64,000 nucleotides of DNA, taken from positions 155,869,195-155,933,194 of the forward strand of contig JAUPFV010000005.1 of the NCBI GenBank assembly GCA_036936605.1, read 5' to 3'. Below, in pieces: positions 53,770 to 63,437 of this stretch. Source of the stretch: Limnanthes douglasii subsp. nivea (lineage: Eukaryota; Streptophyta; Magnoliopsida; Brassicales; Limnanthaceae). How positions within the stretch are numbered: position 1 is the stretch's first letter; every line of letters starts with the position of its first letter. The position numbers and the translations under genes were made by a program. The notes beneath the pieces are model-generated. The model saw nothing but the letters and a program-made list of their open reading frames with translations. It ran no database searches and was not told the origin of the DNA.

Positions 53770-55655
53770 AGAACCACCATTAATCAGAATAGAAATGCAG
53801 ACGTTAGAAATTAATCTGTTAACAAGAGTAAAAAAAAGATCAGAATAATCAAATTTAGAAAGAACTTTAAGAATAAAAGGGAAAGACATCTTATCAAACG
53901 CCTTCGACATGTCCAGCTGAATAAGAGCATTTCCAGTTTTAGGCTTACGCTTTATATCATAGATCATCTCTTTGGGCACCAAAATGTTTTCATGGATACT
54001 ACGCCCTTTAACAAAAGCACCCTGACAACTAGAAATGATCTTAGGAAGAAGAAAAGCCAACCTAGAATTAATAATTTTAGCAAAAATTCTATTCATCATA
54101 CTACATAACCCAATAGGTCTGTACTCATTCCAGCTAGTAGGATTCTTAGACTTAGGCACCAAGCAAAGACCAGTAGCAAACATGCCTTTAGGAATGTAAG
54201 CCTCATTGATAAAAGAGTTAAAAGAACTACACGGGTCCTGCTTAATGATCCTCCAACAAAACTTGTAGAAATGTAGATTAAAACCATCGACCCTTGCAGC
54301 ACTATCAACCTTCATAGTAGAGATCACACTCCAAATCTCCTCCTCAGAAATAGGCTTCAACAAAAAAGTATTATCCTCCACAGAAATTAAAGAAGGAATA
54401 GAATTGAAAATGTCATCATCCAAAAGAGAAGACTCATCAGCAGAATTTCTATAAGGATCAGAAGTGAGAGCCTCTTTAAAGTACTTCTCTGCAGATAGAC
54501 CGATACTCTCATCATCAATTAACCAAAAGTCCCCATCCTTGATGCTTTTTATCCTACTCTTACGTCTTTTCTTATTCACAAAAGAATGAAACAACTTAGA
54601 ATTCCTATCACCATCCTGTAACCAGTCACTGTAACATTTTTGCTTCCAATAATCAGATTCCATTTTCAAATTCTTGATGTAAAGACTATTGGCTTTCTCT
54701 AACTCAGCTTTAACATTAATGTTGAAACTAATAGCTAACGAATCCTCCAGCTTCTTAACATAACTTTCAGCATCTTTAAGGTTGTTGAAAACATTTCCAA
54801 AACTATTCCTATTCCAGTCCTTTAAATAAACTTCGAGTCTTTTTAACTTCTGCCAGAAAAGCTGATTAAAAAAGCCAGCCAAAGGAAGCCTCCAGTTAGA
54901 CTCAACAATACCCAAGAAAGAGTCATCATGCGACCACATATTCATGTATTTAAAACCTTTCTTAAGATGATCATTAGAGGCATTATCAGCTTTGATTAAC
55001 AAAGGCGAATGATCTGAGCAAGTCTTGATCATATGCTGCACCCTAGTAATCTTAAAATTATCATTCCACTTGCTATTAACTAAAGCCTTGTCCAAACGCT
55101 TCCACCTCGAACCCCTATTCCAAGTATATCGAGAACCTCCATAACCAGTATCCTCTAACAAGCAATCTTTAATACAATCATTAAAATCTTCCATGCTGTT
55201 AACACAAAGGGAAGTGCACCCAATCTGGTCATCAGAAGAAAAAATAACGTTGAAATCGCCAACCACCAACCAAGCCTTCCTGGTATCAGAGACAGAATTC
55301 AACAGACTCCACATATACCTTCTATCAAATCTATTGCACTTAGCGTAAACAATAGAAAGATTAAACTCAATATCAGAATCAGGAATGAAAACACCCAGAT
55401 GCAAGCACTGATCATGATCAACCAATAAATCAATCTTTATATCATCTTTCCATAAACACCAACTTTATTAGAAAGATTAGCAGCAAACTTGCTGAAACCA
55501 AGCTTTACAGCAATCTCGTTAAACTTCTCCACTTTCACCATCGGTTCCTGCAAAGCAAGAATTTGAATGTTATTAGATTTTATCATGTCCTTTAACCTTA
55601 AAATGGTAGGATTATTGTTGATACCACGAAGGTTCCAACTAATCAGATTTATCAT
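53770..55655 (-). pseudogene. LINE-2 ORF2, N-terminal part: endonuclease and RT start
   Basis: ATG at 55655 overlaps the end of ORF1 by 17 bp. It starts MINLISWNLRGINN, an apurinic-type endonuclease (WNLRG, LQEP). One base is lost near 55450-55460 and the frame resumes at VDHDQCLHLGV. Endonuclease motifs continue: VVGDFNVIF, GSRYTWNRGS and the catalytic SDHSPLLI at about 55010. A basic linker follows, then RT from about 54330 (DGFNLHFYKF, YRPIGLC, LDMSKAFDKM). The Tat insertion cuts it just before GLRQGDP. Apart from the one-base loss and the insertion the frame is open. Confidence 0.93.
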
Positions 55656-56969
55656 TATCCGAATAAGATTTTTTAAGATTGTCCTTAAAATGTAAGGACT
55701 TAACAATCTTTTGATATGGTTTCATCAATTTCTTATTAGTTTTCAGTTTCTTAAGTAAAATATCTTTAAAAACAGGAGAGCTTTGATTCATAATCTGATC
55801 CTCTGGAGTGCTGCAGTCACTGTTTTCCACGTCTTTTGAACCTTCGAAATCAGGAGACCCCCTTTGAGAACAACCTTGATCAAGATTCTTGATAGCGTCA
55901 ATAATTTCCAGTTCTTCAAAACTTTGATGAGAACATTCATCCTCCTTTTCATGGTCTTGAAGCAATAACAGCTTCTTTTCAACATCCTTTCCAGAGCTTT
56001 GATCAGTATTATTGTTCTGTAACTCCACAAAATTTTCCTTAGAGACTATAATAGATTTCAATTCCCCCCTGAAAACCTTATCATGATTATCAGCAGAAAC
56101 CTTATCAGCAGAAACTTGCAAACCTCTAGCACTATCTTTAATCGAAACCGATTGTAACTTATCAGCACTACTATCAAATTTATTCGTATTGACTTTGCCA
56201 ACAATCCTTTTACAATCATCATACTTATGTCCCAAATGATGGCACTTATGACAGTAGTATAGAGCATTCTTGAAGCTGACACCCACCCAACAGCCATCAT
56301 GATCTCCGAATCCTAACTATATCTTTCTTTTCAGAATTCTGGAAACATCAACCTCAATCAAAGCATAACAAGCGTTTACCGAGACCCTATTATAATTTGG
56401 AACCACAATCTGATGAACAAGACCCAAAGAATCAGCCATGTCCTTAATTATGGTTCTGTTATACAAAAACTCTGGAAGATTTTCGAAACGCACCCATAGC
56501 AGAGAACATGGCTTTCAAAACTCATACTATTTTGAGGACACCATTTGACGATCCTCATAATTTTTCCATCTACATTCCATATACTCTTTGACCAAATTCT
56601 ATCAACATCCTCCAACAGAGAAAACTCAATAAGAATTTGTCTAGAATCCAAAGTAACATACGTTTATGACCATTTAAATCTGAAGGAATCCAGAAAAGAC
56701 TGAAAAGCGGCACATTTAGGAATCCCCTGAGAAAATTTGCCGATAATAGTGGATCTTGATTCTTTCAAAAGGTTGGTTTTAATCATTCTTAAATACTGAA
56801 TCACATTGTGATCATCATAGACTCTAACAGAGTCTGGAGCGAAATCATCATGACTTTCTGTAGTATTCTTCAAGAGTTCCGCAAATGATTTCTTCTGAGG
56901 AGAAGAGCTCTTCTCCTACCTATCAACCAGAGGTGGAAAATCATCATTATTAAGAACATCCTTTGCCAT
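55639..56969 (-). pseudogene. LINE-2 ORF1 (nucleic-acid-binding, CCHC)
   Basis: ATG 56969-56967 begins MAKDVLNNDDFPPLVDR. A DUF4283-like region (LIEFSLLEDVDRIWS, WNVDGKIMRI) at about 56530-56650 is followed by one CCHC knuckle, CHKCHHLGHKYDDC, at about 56245, then a long acidic tail to 55639. ORF1 proteins coat the LINE RNA. Lesions are TAG at about 56918-56920, TAA at 56664-56666, a frameshift between about 56480 and 56530, and TAG near 56318. ORF1 is thus far more damaged than ORF2. Confidence 0.85.
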
Positions 56970-57154
56970 AACCCAGAAATCAACCAGCCTCTGCAAGAAA
57001 CAGAGCCAAACAGAGAACAAGACCCCAGAATCCAAACAGAGAACAGAGACAAGGAAGAGGAAAATGAATTCAATCAATAGAAGAAAGAGAAGGTTAATCA
57101 ACAAGATGTTGATTAATCCTCCTAAGGAGCTGAAGAACACTCTGTTTCTTGAAG

Positions 57155-57230
57155 CTTTTTCATAAAGTTTTTTTCGGATTCCTAATCCGTCTCTTTTTCA
57201 TAAAGCTTTTTTCGGATTCCTAATCCGTCC
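57155..57230. repeat. 38-bp tandem repeat in the LINE-2 5' leader
   Basis: Two copies of CTTTTTCATAAAG(C/T)TTTT followed by TTCGGATTCCTAATCCGT start at 57155 and 57193. Each holds an ACGGATTAGGAATCCG imperfect palindrome. This resembles the repeated 5' monomers of some L1 families. Confidence 0.85.
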
Positions 57231-57254
57231 CCCTTTTAACTTGCATAACCTTCT

Positions 57255-58197
57255 TTTTTTTAAAACTAAACGTCCCAAAATTATTAATTGTTTTCAATTT
57301 TTTTTGTTATTTTAGTGTTTATGTATTTAATGGTTATAATAACTCTAATTTATGTGTTAATTGTTTATATAATTTTTATGACTAAACATTAATTTTTTGT
57401 TTATTTTAGGTATTTGATCAAGTACTCTCCTCCAGATTCGAAGACAGTTTTCCGTGTTTTTTTAATTTAATTATTGATTAATAGTTTATGTATTTGAAAA
57501 TTAATAAATGTGATTTTTTTAAAATTAAATTTAAACTTTAATTAATAAAATCTCATATAAATTTAATAAATATATATAGTAACTTATCTATATATAATAT
57601 CTAACATATAATTATATTTAAACTTTAATTAATAAAATCTCAATATATATTGGTATATATATTTTCCAAAAATCTTGTTAAGTTACTATATATTTATAAA
57701 AGTTTTATCAGATTTTATTAATTAGTGTTTAATTTTTTTTAAACTCATCTCATTATTTATTGAGTGTATTTATTCATTTTTTATAATATTTGTATGAGGA
57801 TAAATAAATAATAAAGTTAAAACTTAAAAACGGTCTTCCAACGCGGAAGAGACTACTTGTACATATATCTAAAATAATTTTTTTTATAGTTACTCATAAA
57901 CAATTAACACCTAAATTAAAATTGTTATAACAATTAAATACATAAAGCCTAATATAACAAACAAATTTAAAAAAAATTAATAATTTTTGAACGTTGGTTT
58001 TAAAAGAATAAATTTTTTAGGACTTGCTCACCGTGCGCCCAACACTGGTGGGGTGGGGTGCGCCAGGCATCCATCGTGCCTTGCTCACCGCACCTGTTTT
58101 CCTATTTTAAACTTAATTCTAATTTTGAAATTAAATTAAATCTAATTCTAATTTATTTATTTTTGACTAAAACCCTAACAAAATCACAAAAATTAAA
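57255..58197. repeat. Centre of the foldback element, with L1 duplication at its left edge
   Basis: 57255-57267 is the right L1 target duplication. The rest is the two inner arms of the foldback meeting near 57630-57660. GTTTATGTATTTAATGGTTA at about 57320 pairs with the complement of about 57935. No coding signal. Confidence 0.75.
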
Positions 58198-58205
58198 GTC
58201 TAAAC
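58198..58205. repeat. 8-bp target duplication of hAT-1, left
   Basis: GTCTAAAC, identical to 63158-63165. Eight bases is the hAT signature. Confidence 0.95.
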
Positions 58206-58385
58206 TAAAGGTGGCAAACGTTTTGAACCGCGAACCATCGGAACCGTTTAAATCAGAACCACAGTTTGCGGTCCTGGCGGGTTGCGGTACTGCCGGTTTG
58301 CATAGATTTGCTCCTTATGCGGTTCTGCCGGTTTGCGGGACTGCAAACAGTCCTAATGGGCCAGTTTCGCACTTAAACCGCTAGT

Positions 58386-59418
58386 TAAAACCACCAGACA
58401 AACCATTTAAGAAATATTTTATAATGTTATTTAAAATTAATTTGTAAGTGTTAATTGAATCTAATTTCAATAATTGAATATGTACCATATAGACGAGTTA
58501 ATTATGCTATTTCATGTATTTTAATTTAAATAATTTATTATTTTAATCGAAATTTTATAATCAAGCAATTACATTCTAAAAAAAATTGTGATTTGATTTT
58601 TATACGTTTTATTATATTTATGTATTTAAGATATTTTATTTAATATTTATACGTTTGATTATATTTATGTATTTAAGATATTTTATTTAATATTAGATAG
58701 ATATTAAATAAAATATATACATCTAGTTGTATTTCGATTACAACATTTGAAGTATAAATTTAATATTTGAAGTACTCAATATTTGAAGTATAAATTTAAA
58801 GTTTTTAAAATTGTATAAATTTGGATTATGTTCCAATTGCGTAAACACATGTAATTTGGTTTTGAAATAAATTCAAAAATATCAACTCAAGTGTGTTTCA
58901 ATTAACTACATGTAATTTGGTTCATAAAAAGGAATTATATTCTGTTGGCATAATTAAATATAATTAATTAAATATATTTATTTAGGAGATTAACATATGT
59001 GAAAATAACGGCGCTGCGTGCATCCAGACAAATGTCCAAATTAACTTGTTAATAATATAAAATTTCTTTCAATAAACTAGAAAAAAAGGGTTAATAATAT
59101 AAAATTTCTTTCAATAATCTAGATAATTTAATATATTATTTTTCATAAAAGTACTAATATTATTAAAAAACTAATAGTTCGAAAAAATCTATTTATAGAG
59201 TTATATTTTTTTTAAATAATAGTTCGAATTTCCTATTTATATAATTTTTTTATTTTTTTAAAATATTAGTGCGCAATCCTATATATAGAGTTTTGATTTT
59301 TTTTAAATAGTTTAAAGTGCATAACTTATAAAAAAATTAAATTTTTTTATAAAAAAATATTTTTTTAAAAAAACAATCAGTCACGGATGATGTTAGCAAG
59401 TCACGTCATCCGTGCCGG
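58386..59418. other. hAT-1 left internal AT-rich stretch
   Basis: No coding signal. A 47-bp duplication (TTTATACGTTT.ATTATATTT then ATGTATTTAAGATATTTTATT) occurs near 58600-58690, and a shorter one (GGTTAATAATATAAAATTTC) near 59047-59107. Confidence 0.6.
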
Positions 59419-61045
59419 CAGTGGCGGATCTAAGAATTGAAGTAAGGGGGGCAAAAGGAATTGAAGTAAGGGGGGCCAAAATTCTCGTCGAATTCTTGAA
59501 TTTTATCTCTAACAATACTATCAGAATTTTCAATAAGTTGGCGTAGTCCTCTATATATTCATTCATTCAAATGAATAATCTGCATTATCATCGTTAGGTC
59601 TTGATATAGAGGAAATCCGATTAGGATGAATCATATTATTATTACTCGAGCTACTTGAAGAACCAACACTATTCTTTGGTTTAATTATATATAGATATAT
59701 ATTTAACAATAAATCTTAATGTATCTTAATATATTATTTTTTAAAGATATATAAAATAAAATATAACAAAACCGAATTTAATATCTTAAAAAGATATTTT
59801 AAAATTTAGATAAAAGTAAATAAAAATTTTGTTATAAAAAAAATATTTTTGAAAAATAGATGAAAATATTAATATATTATTTTTAAAAGATATTTAAAAA
59901 AATATAACAAAATCATTTAATATATAAAAGATATTTCAAAAGATAAATGTATAAAATATATTTTTGAGAAATGAATTGAAATAAATTCAATTTTTTATAT
60001 AAAAAATATTTTTTAAATACATATAGATAAAATCAAAATTTTATGTAAAAATTATATAAAATTAAAATAAATTTGTATTAAACATAATTTGTAATATAAA
60101 TATAGTTTTATTTTTAAAAAACAAACAAATATTTCCATATATATTGTCTTTAAACTAAGTAAATGTATTTCCACTTTCCTAAACCACAAATCAAATCAGA
60201 AAAAAAATATTGATTAACAAGTGTTTTAAGATCAAAATAATAATAAAATTTCAAAAGAAAACAAAAAAAATATACATTGAAAAAATAAATTGGTGAAACT
60301 CCTTGATTGTGTTCTTCCTTTTCCCCATTTTCTTTAATTTCTTTCATCTAAATATAGTCTCGTTCCTAGGCAGCAACTCATTATCTTTTTCTAAATCAAA
60401 ATAAGAGATAAAATATAATTAATTTGAAAGAATAAACGAATACTAAATCAAAAACAAATTATGGCAAAAACAAATTGAGAATACTTACAAAATCAATCAA
60501 GTTCTAATATTCTAGAGATTAAGATTCTAGAGACTACATCCAGCCATTTATAAATATCAACTTAATTTTTTCTTTTAAAATATTCAAGATTTCTAACTTA
60601 AATTATTCCTTAAAAATAGCCATAATCCAAGATTTTGTAAATTAAAATTTAGACTGTTATTTGAGACTTTTAATCCAAAAAGTTTCTTAAAAATAGTCAA
60701 TAGTTTTTAAATTAAAAAATTTCTACCATTATTTCAGACATTAAATTTAAAACATTCCAAAAACAATTATTATCTTAAATTTTTACATTAATATTATTTA
60801 AATAGTTATTACCTTAAAAAATTATAAAATATATATTTTCGTTAAAGGGACGTAGAATTGTTAGTTTAATATTATTTAAATAATTATTACCTTTAAAAAC
60901 TTACAAAATATATATTTTAGTTAAGGTGGCGTAGAATTTTTATTTTAATATTATTTAAATAATTTATTACCTTAAAAAATTATAAAACATATATTATAGT
61001 TAAGGGGGCATACGCCCCTCCGGGCCCAACGTAGATCCGCCGCTG
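59419..61045. mobile_element. Nested TIR element, hAT-like
   Basis: The left end is CAGTGGCGGATCTA and the complement of the right end is CAGCGGCGGATCTA, each followed inwards by a G-rich block (AAGGGGGGC and GGGCCCGGAGGGGCG). Flanks are CCGTGCCGG on the left and CCGTGCGG on the right, an 8-bp duplication with one extra C. The CAGNGG start and 8-bp duplication suggest hAT. No transposase. Confidence 0.65.
60788..61015. repeat. ~78-bp tandem repeat, three copies
   Basis: Copies start at 60788, 60866 and 60945. Each reads TTAATATTATTTAAATA.TTATTACC and ends with a GTTAAGG..GCGTAGAATT block. The last unit runs into the G-rich terminus of the nested element, so these are subterminal repeats. Confidence 0.9.
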
Positions 61046-61092
61046 CCGTGCGGTCCATCCGGTCATACGTGCGGATGGTCCGCACGTTCAAA

Positions 61093-61125
61093 TGTAACGG
61101 CTAGTTAAATTAACTAGCCGTTACA
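61093..61125. repeat. Perfect 16-bp inverted repeat
   Basis: Arms TGTAACGGCTAGTTAA and TTAACTAGCCGTTACA are separated by one base. It lies 0.12 kb upstream of the hAT-1 TATA box. Nearby GTCCGGATGGTCCG and ATCCGGACAGATCTCCGGAT form further CCGGA inverted pairs. Confidence 0.9.
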
Positions 61126-61243
61126 AATGTAACGAATGTCCGGATGGTCCGAATTCCAGATTCGGGCATCCGGACAGATCTCCGGATAGTCCATACAGTT
61201 CCATTTTTTCAAAATTTTCAAAAACAAATAATTTGGGTCTCCC

Positions 61244-61252
61244 CTATAAATA
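61244..61252 (+). promoter_or_regulatory. TATA box of the hAT-1 ORF
   Basis: CTATAAATA. The following CT-rich leader contains ACTCTCTAAATCT twice. The ATG of the ORF is ~200 bp downstream. Confidence 0.65.
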
Positions 61253-61457
61253 GAGGAGACCCCAACTCCAACCTCACACACTCTCTAAATCTATTATAAA
61301 CTCTCTAAATCTCTCTACTTGGTCTAGATTTTTTATTAAGCTTAACTTTCTTATTTTACATATCGTACTTCTGTTTTCGAAATAGTTAGATTTTTTTTCG
61401 AATTTTTATTATTATTAGTTTGTATTAGTTATTATTTGTGCTTATTTCAAATTTTCT

Positions 61458-61919
61458 ATGACGTTTTGTGGCTTCAACAACAGGTTAGGACAAGCAACTC
61501 TGAAAACTGATTTTTCGGAATTTTCTTCTTTTATGATGTCTCCTCCACCCAAGAGGGATCCGATCACACGACGCATCAAATGTGCCACTGAACCTACAAA
61601 TATGAGTAAGACCGTCAAACAAACTTTTAGTTTGAAAATTTCCGATAATGAGAGGCGAAGCGTCAAACTTGTTAGTACTACACGTACGACTATGAGTAAG
61701 ACCGCCAAACCAACTTTTAGTTCTAAAATGGTCGACAAGGTGACACGAAGTGTCAAACACCCAACTATAACTAAGAGTAAGACCGTTGTTCCTAAACAAA
61801 GTCTTAGTACGAAGACGAAGATGGTCGATTTGATTGCTGCTGCGTTAAGTAAGGTTAATCGTGAGACTCGAGGACAAGTTTTGGGAGATCCATTACAAAT
61901 TGCAGTTACTGCGACTTAA
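61458..61919 (+). CDS. Short basic protein of hAT-1, unrecognised
   Basis: 153 codons from ATG 61458 (MTFCGFNNRLGQATLKTDFS) to TAA 61917-61919. It is Lys/Thr/Ser-rich with three imperfect repeats of a (M)SKT(V/A)K(Q/P)TFS(L/S)K unit spaced by ~30 residues, each followed by a basic RRSVK or TRSVK segment. No BED finger or hAT catalytic domain is seen. The downstream sequence turns at once into AT-rich tandem repeats, so this may be the N-terminal exon of a transposase gene whose remainder was deleted. An antisense frame over the same stretch is a shadow. Confidence 0.5.
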   Translation: MTFCGFNNRLGQATLKTDFSEFSSFMMSPPPKRDPITRRIKCATEPTNMSKTVKQTFSLKISDNERRSVKLVSTTRTTMSKTAKPTFSSKMVDKVTRSVKHPTITKSKTVVPKQSLSTKTKMVDLIAAALSKVNRETRGQVLGDPLQIAVTAT

Positions 61920-62215
61920 AAAAGTGGTTAGCGATATTTTAGCAATTGTAATATTAAATATTTTAATATAACTTGTAATATTTTAGCATTTGTAATATTA
62001 AATATTTTAATATGACTTTAATATTTTAGCAATTGTAATATTAAAGACTTGTAATATTTTAGCAATTGTAATATTAAATATTTTAATATAACTTGTAATA
62101 TTTTAGCATTTGTAATATTAAATATTTTAATATGACTTGTAATATTTTAGCATTTGTAATATTAAATATTTTAATATAATTTATAATATTTTAGCATGAT
62201 AAAGTATGATTTTGG
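61920..62215. repeat. ~43-bp AT-rich tandem array, about six copies
   Basis: The unit is ACTTGTAATATTTTAGCATT, then TGTAATATTAAATATTTTAATAT, with small indels. Confidence 0.9.
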
Positions 62216-62600
62216 TTTAAAAAATAATAAATAAAATTTGTAATATTTAAAACCAAATCACAATGATAAAATTCAATATGTAATATTAAAATTATAACAA
62301 TATAACTTAAAAATAATAAATAACACTTGTTATATTTGAAACCAAATCACAATAATAAAATTCAAAATGTAATATTAAAATTATAACAATATAACTTAAA
62401 AATAATAAATAACACTTGTTATATTTAAAACCTAATCATAATAATAAAATTCAAAATGTAATATTAAAATTATAACCATATAACTTAAAAATAATAAATA
62501 ACACTTGTAATATTTAAAACCTAATCACAATAATAAAATTCAAAATCTCATATTGAAATTATAACAATATAACTTGTAATATTTTTTATGATAAAATATG
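62216..62600. repeat. ~90-bp AT-rich tandem array, four copies
   Basis: The unit includes AACCAAATCACAATAATAAA and AACAATATAACTTAAAAATA. Copies are highly similar. It is followed to 62970 by more decayed copies and no coding signal. Confidence 0.9.
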
Positions 62601-63157
62601 ATTTTGGTTTAAAAAATAATAACAAACACTTGTAATATTTAAAACCAAATCACAATAGTAATCAAAATGTAATATTAAAATTTATAATTTAAACATGATA
62701 AGATATAGTTTTGGTTTGTAATATTAAAATCAACACTACTAATATTAGATCTAAAAACATAATAATAATATTCAAAATGTGATAATAACATAAGTAATAT
62801 TTAAAATTTTGGACTATATAATAATTACAACACTTACAATATTAATAACCAAAACAAATTAATACTAACCAAAATGTAATAATAATTTTATAATAATATA
62901 CAATATCTCAATATTTTTTAAATATAACATTTTGGTTATAAAATAAATAAAACATTTATAATATTTACAAATAAACCGCGGTTTTTTACAAATAAACCGT
63001 GGTTTCGCAGTCCTGCCGGCTTACTCCTTATGCGGTCCTGCCGGTTTGTGGTCCTAATGGTTTGCGGTCCTAATGGGCCAGTTTCGCAGTTAAACCGCCA
63101 GTTCATAAACAGATTGCCAGCTTTGAACCGCGGTTCCAGAACCATTTGCCACCACTA

Positions 63158-63165
63158 GTCTAAAC
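63158..63165. repeat. 8-bp target duplication of hAT-1, right
   Basis: GTCTAAAC. Confidence 0.95.
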
Positions 63166-63437
63166 AATAAAAAAATCCATAATTAAACAAGAAATTAAAT
63201 TTAAAAAATACTTCCTTCGCCGGAAAATTTGTCGGAAAATTTAGAGAGAGATATGTTAGAGAGAAGGAAGAGTGAATATGGAATCTTAGAGAGAAAATAA
63301 AATGGAGAGATTTAGTAAAAGAAAAAAAGGCTTATATACCCCAAAAGGGTATTTTCGTCGAAAATTGGGTAAACTTATACCAAAAATGGCTCAAAATTGG
63401 GTAAACTTAAACCAGTTTTGGGTATATAGCTTGACCC
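63166..63437. repeat. Foldback right arm, outer segment
   Basis: The complement of 63300-63437 matches 45072-45180. A 27-bp segment (AAAATTGGGTAAACTTA...) is duplicated within it near 63361 and 63391. Confidence 0.75.

Larger units (their letters stand above)
45630..57254 (-). mobile_element. Full-length L1-type LINE (LINE-2), split by an LTR element
   Basis: On the minus strand the order is 5' leader (57254-56970), ORF1 (56969-55639), ORF2 (55655-53770, then 48255-46144), 3' untranslated region (46143-45638) and a short A tail. It is flanked by a 13-bp duplication. Removing the 5.5-kb gypsy insertion leaves about 6.1 kb, normal for a complete plant L1. Being full length is unusual, since most copies are 5'-truncated, as LINE-1 here is. 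Confidence 0.92.
58206..63157. mobile_element. hAT-1: hAT-type element without a transposase domain
   Basis: 4952 bp, with terminal repeats TAAAGGTGGCAAACG (left) and TAGTGGTGGCAAATG (right, complement) and perfect 8-bp duplications. Subterminal regions (58215-58385 and 62975-63145) are GC-richer inverted copies rich in GCGGT(C/T)CTGCCGGTTTGCGG motifs, the usual hAT transposase-binding arrangement. Inside are a nested TIR element (59419-61045), a promoter and one short ORF, and long AT-rich tandem arrays. No hAT dimerisation domain is seen, so it is non-autonomous. Confidence 0.92.
44837..63437. mobile_element. Foldback MULE, now split by nested insertions
   Basis: The left terminus is GGGTATGGCTATATATACCC (interrupted by the SINE). 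The right terminus in complement is GGGTCAAGCTATATACCC. Similarity continues inwards (TTTAAGTTTACCC, GACGAAAATACCC). The flanks TTTATTTTG (44828-44836) and TTTATTTCA (63438-63446) agree at 7 of 9 bases. After removing the SINE, L1 and hAT insertions, about 1.75 kb remains, and the two halves are inverted copies of each other nearly to the centre. An example is GTACTCTCCTCCAGATTCGA at about 57422 against the complement of about 57825-57860. There is no coding capacity. Outer boundaries are less certain than those of the nested elements. Confidence 0.7.

Noticed and set aside
61442..61799. Two minus-strand frames of 104 codons over the hAT-1 ORF
   Set aside because: No start context or domain. 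They mirror the repetitive plus-strand frame, which has the TATA box and leader.
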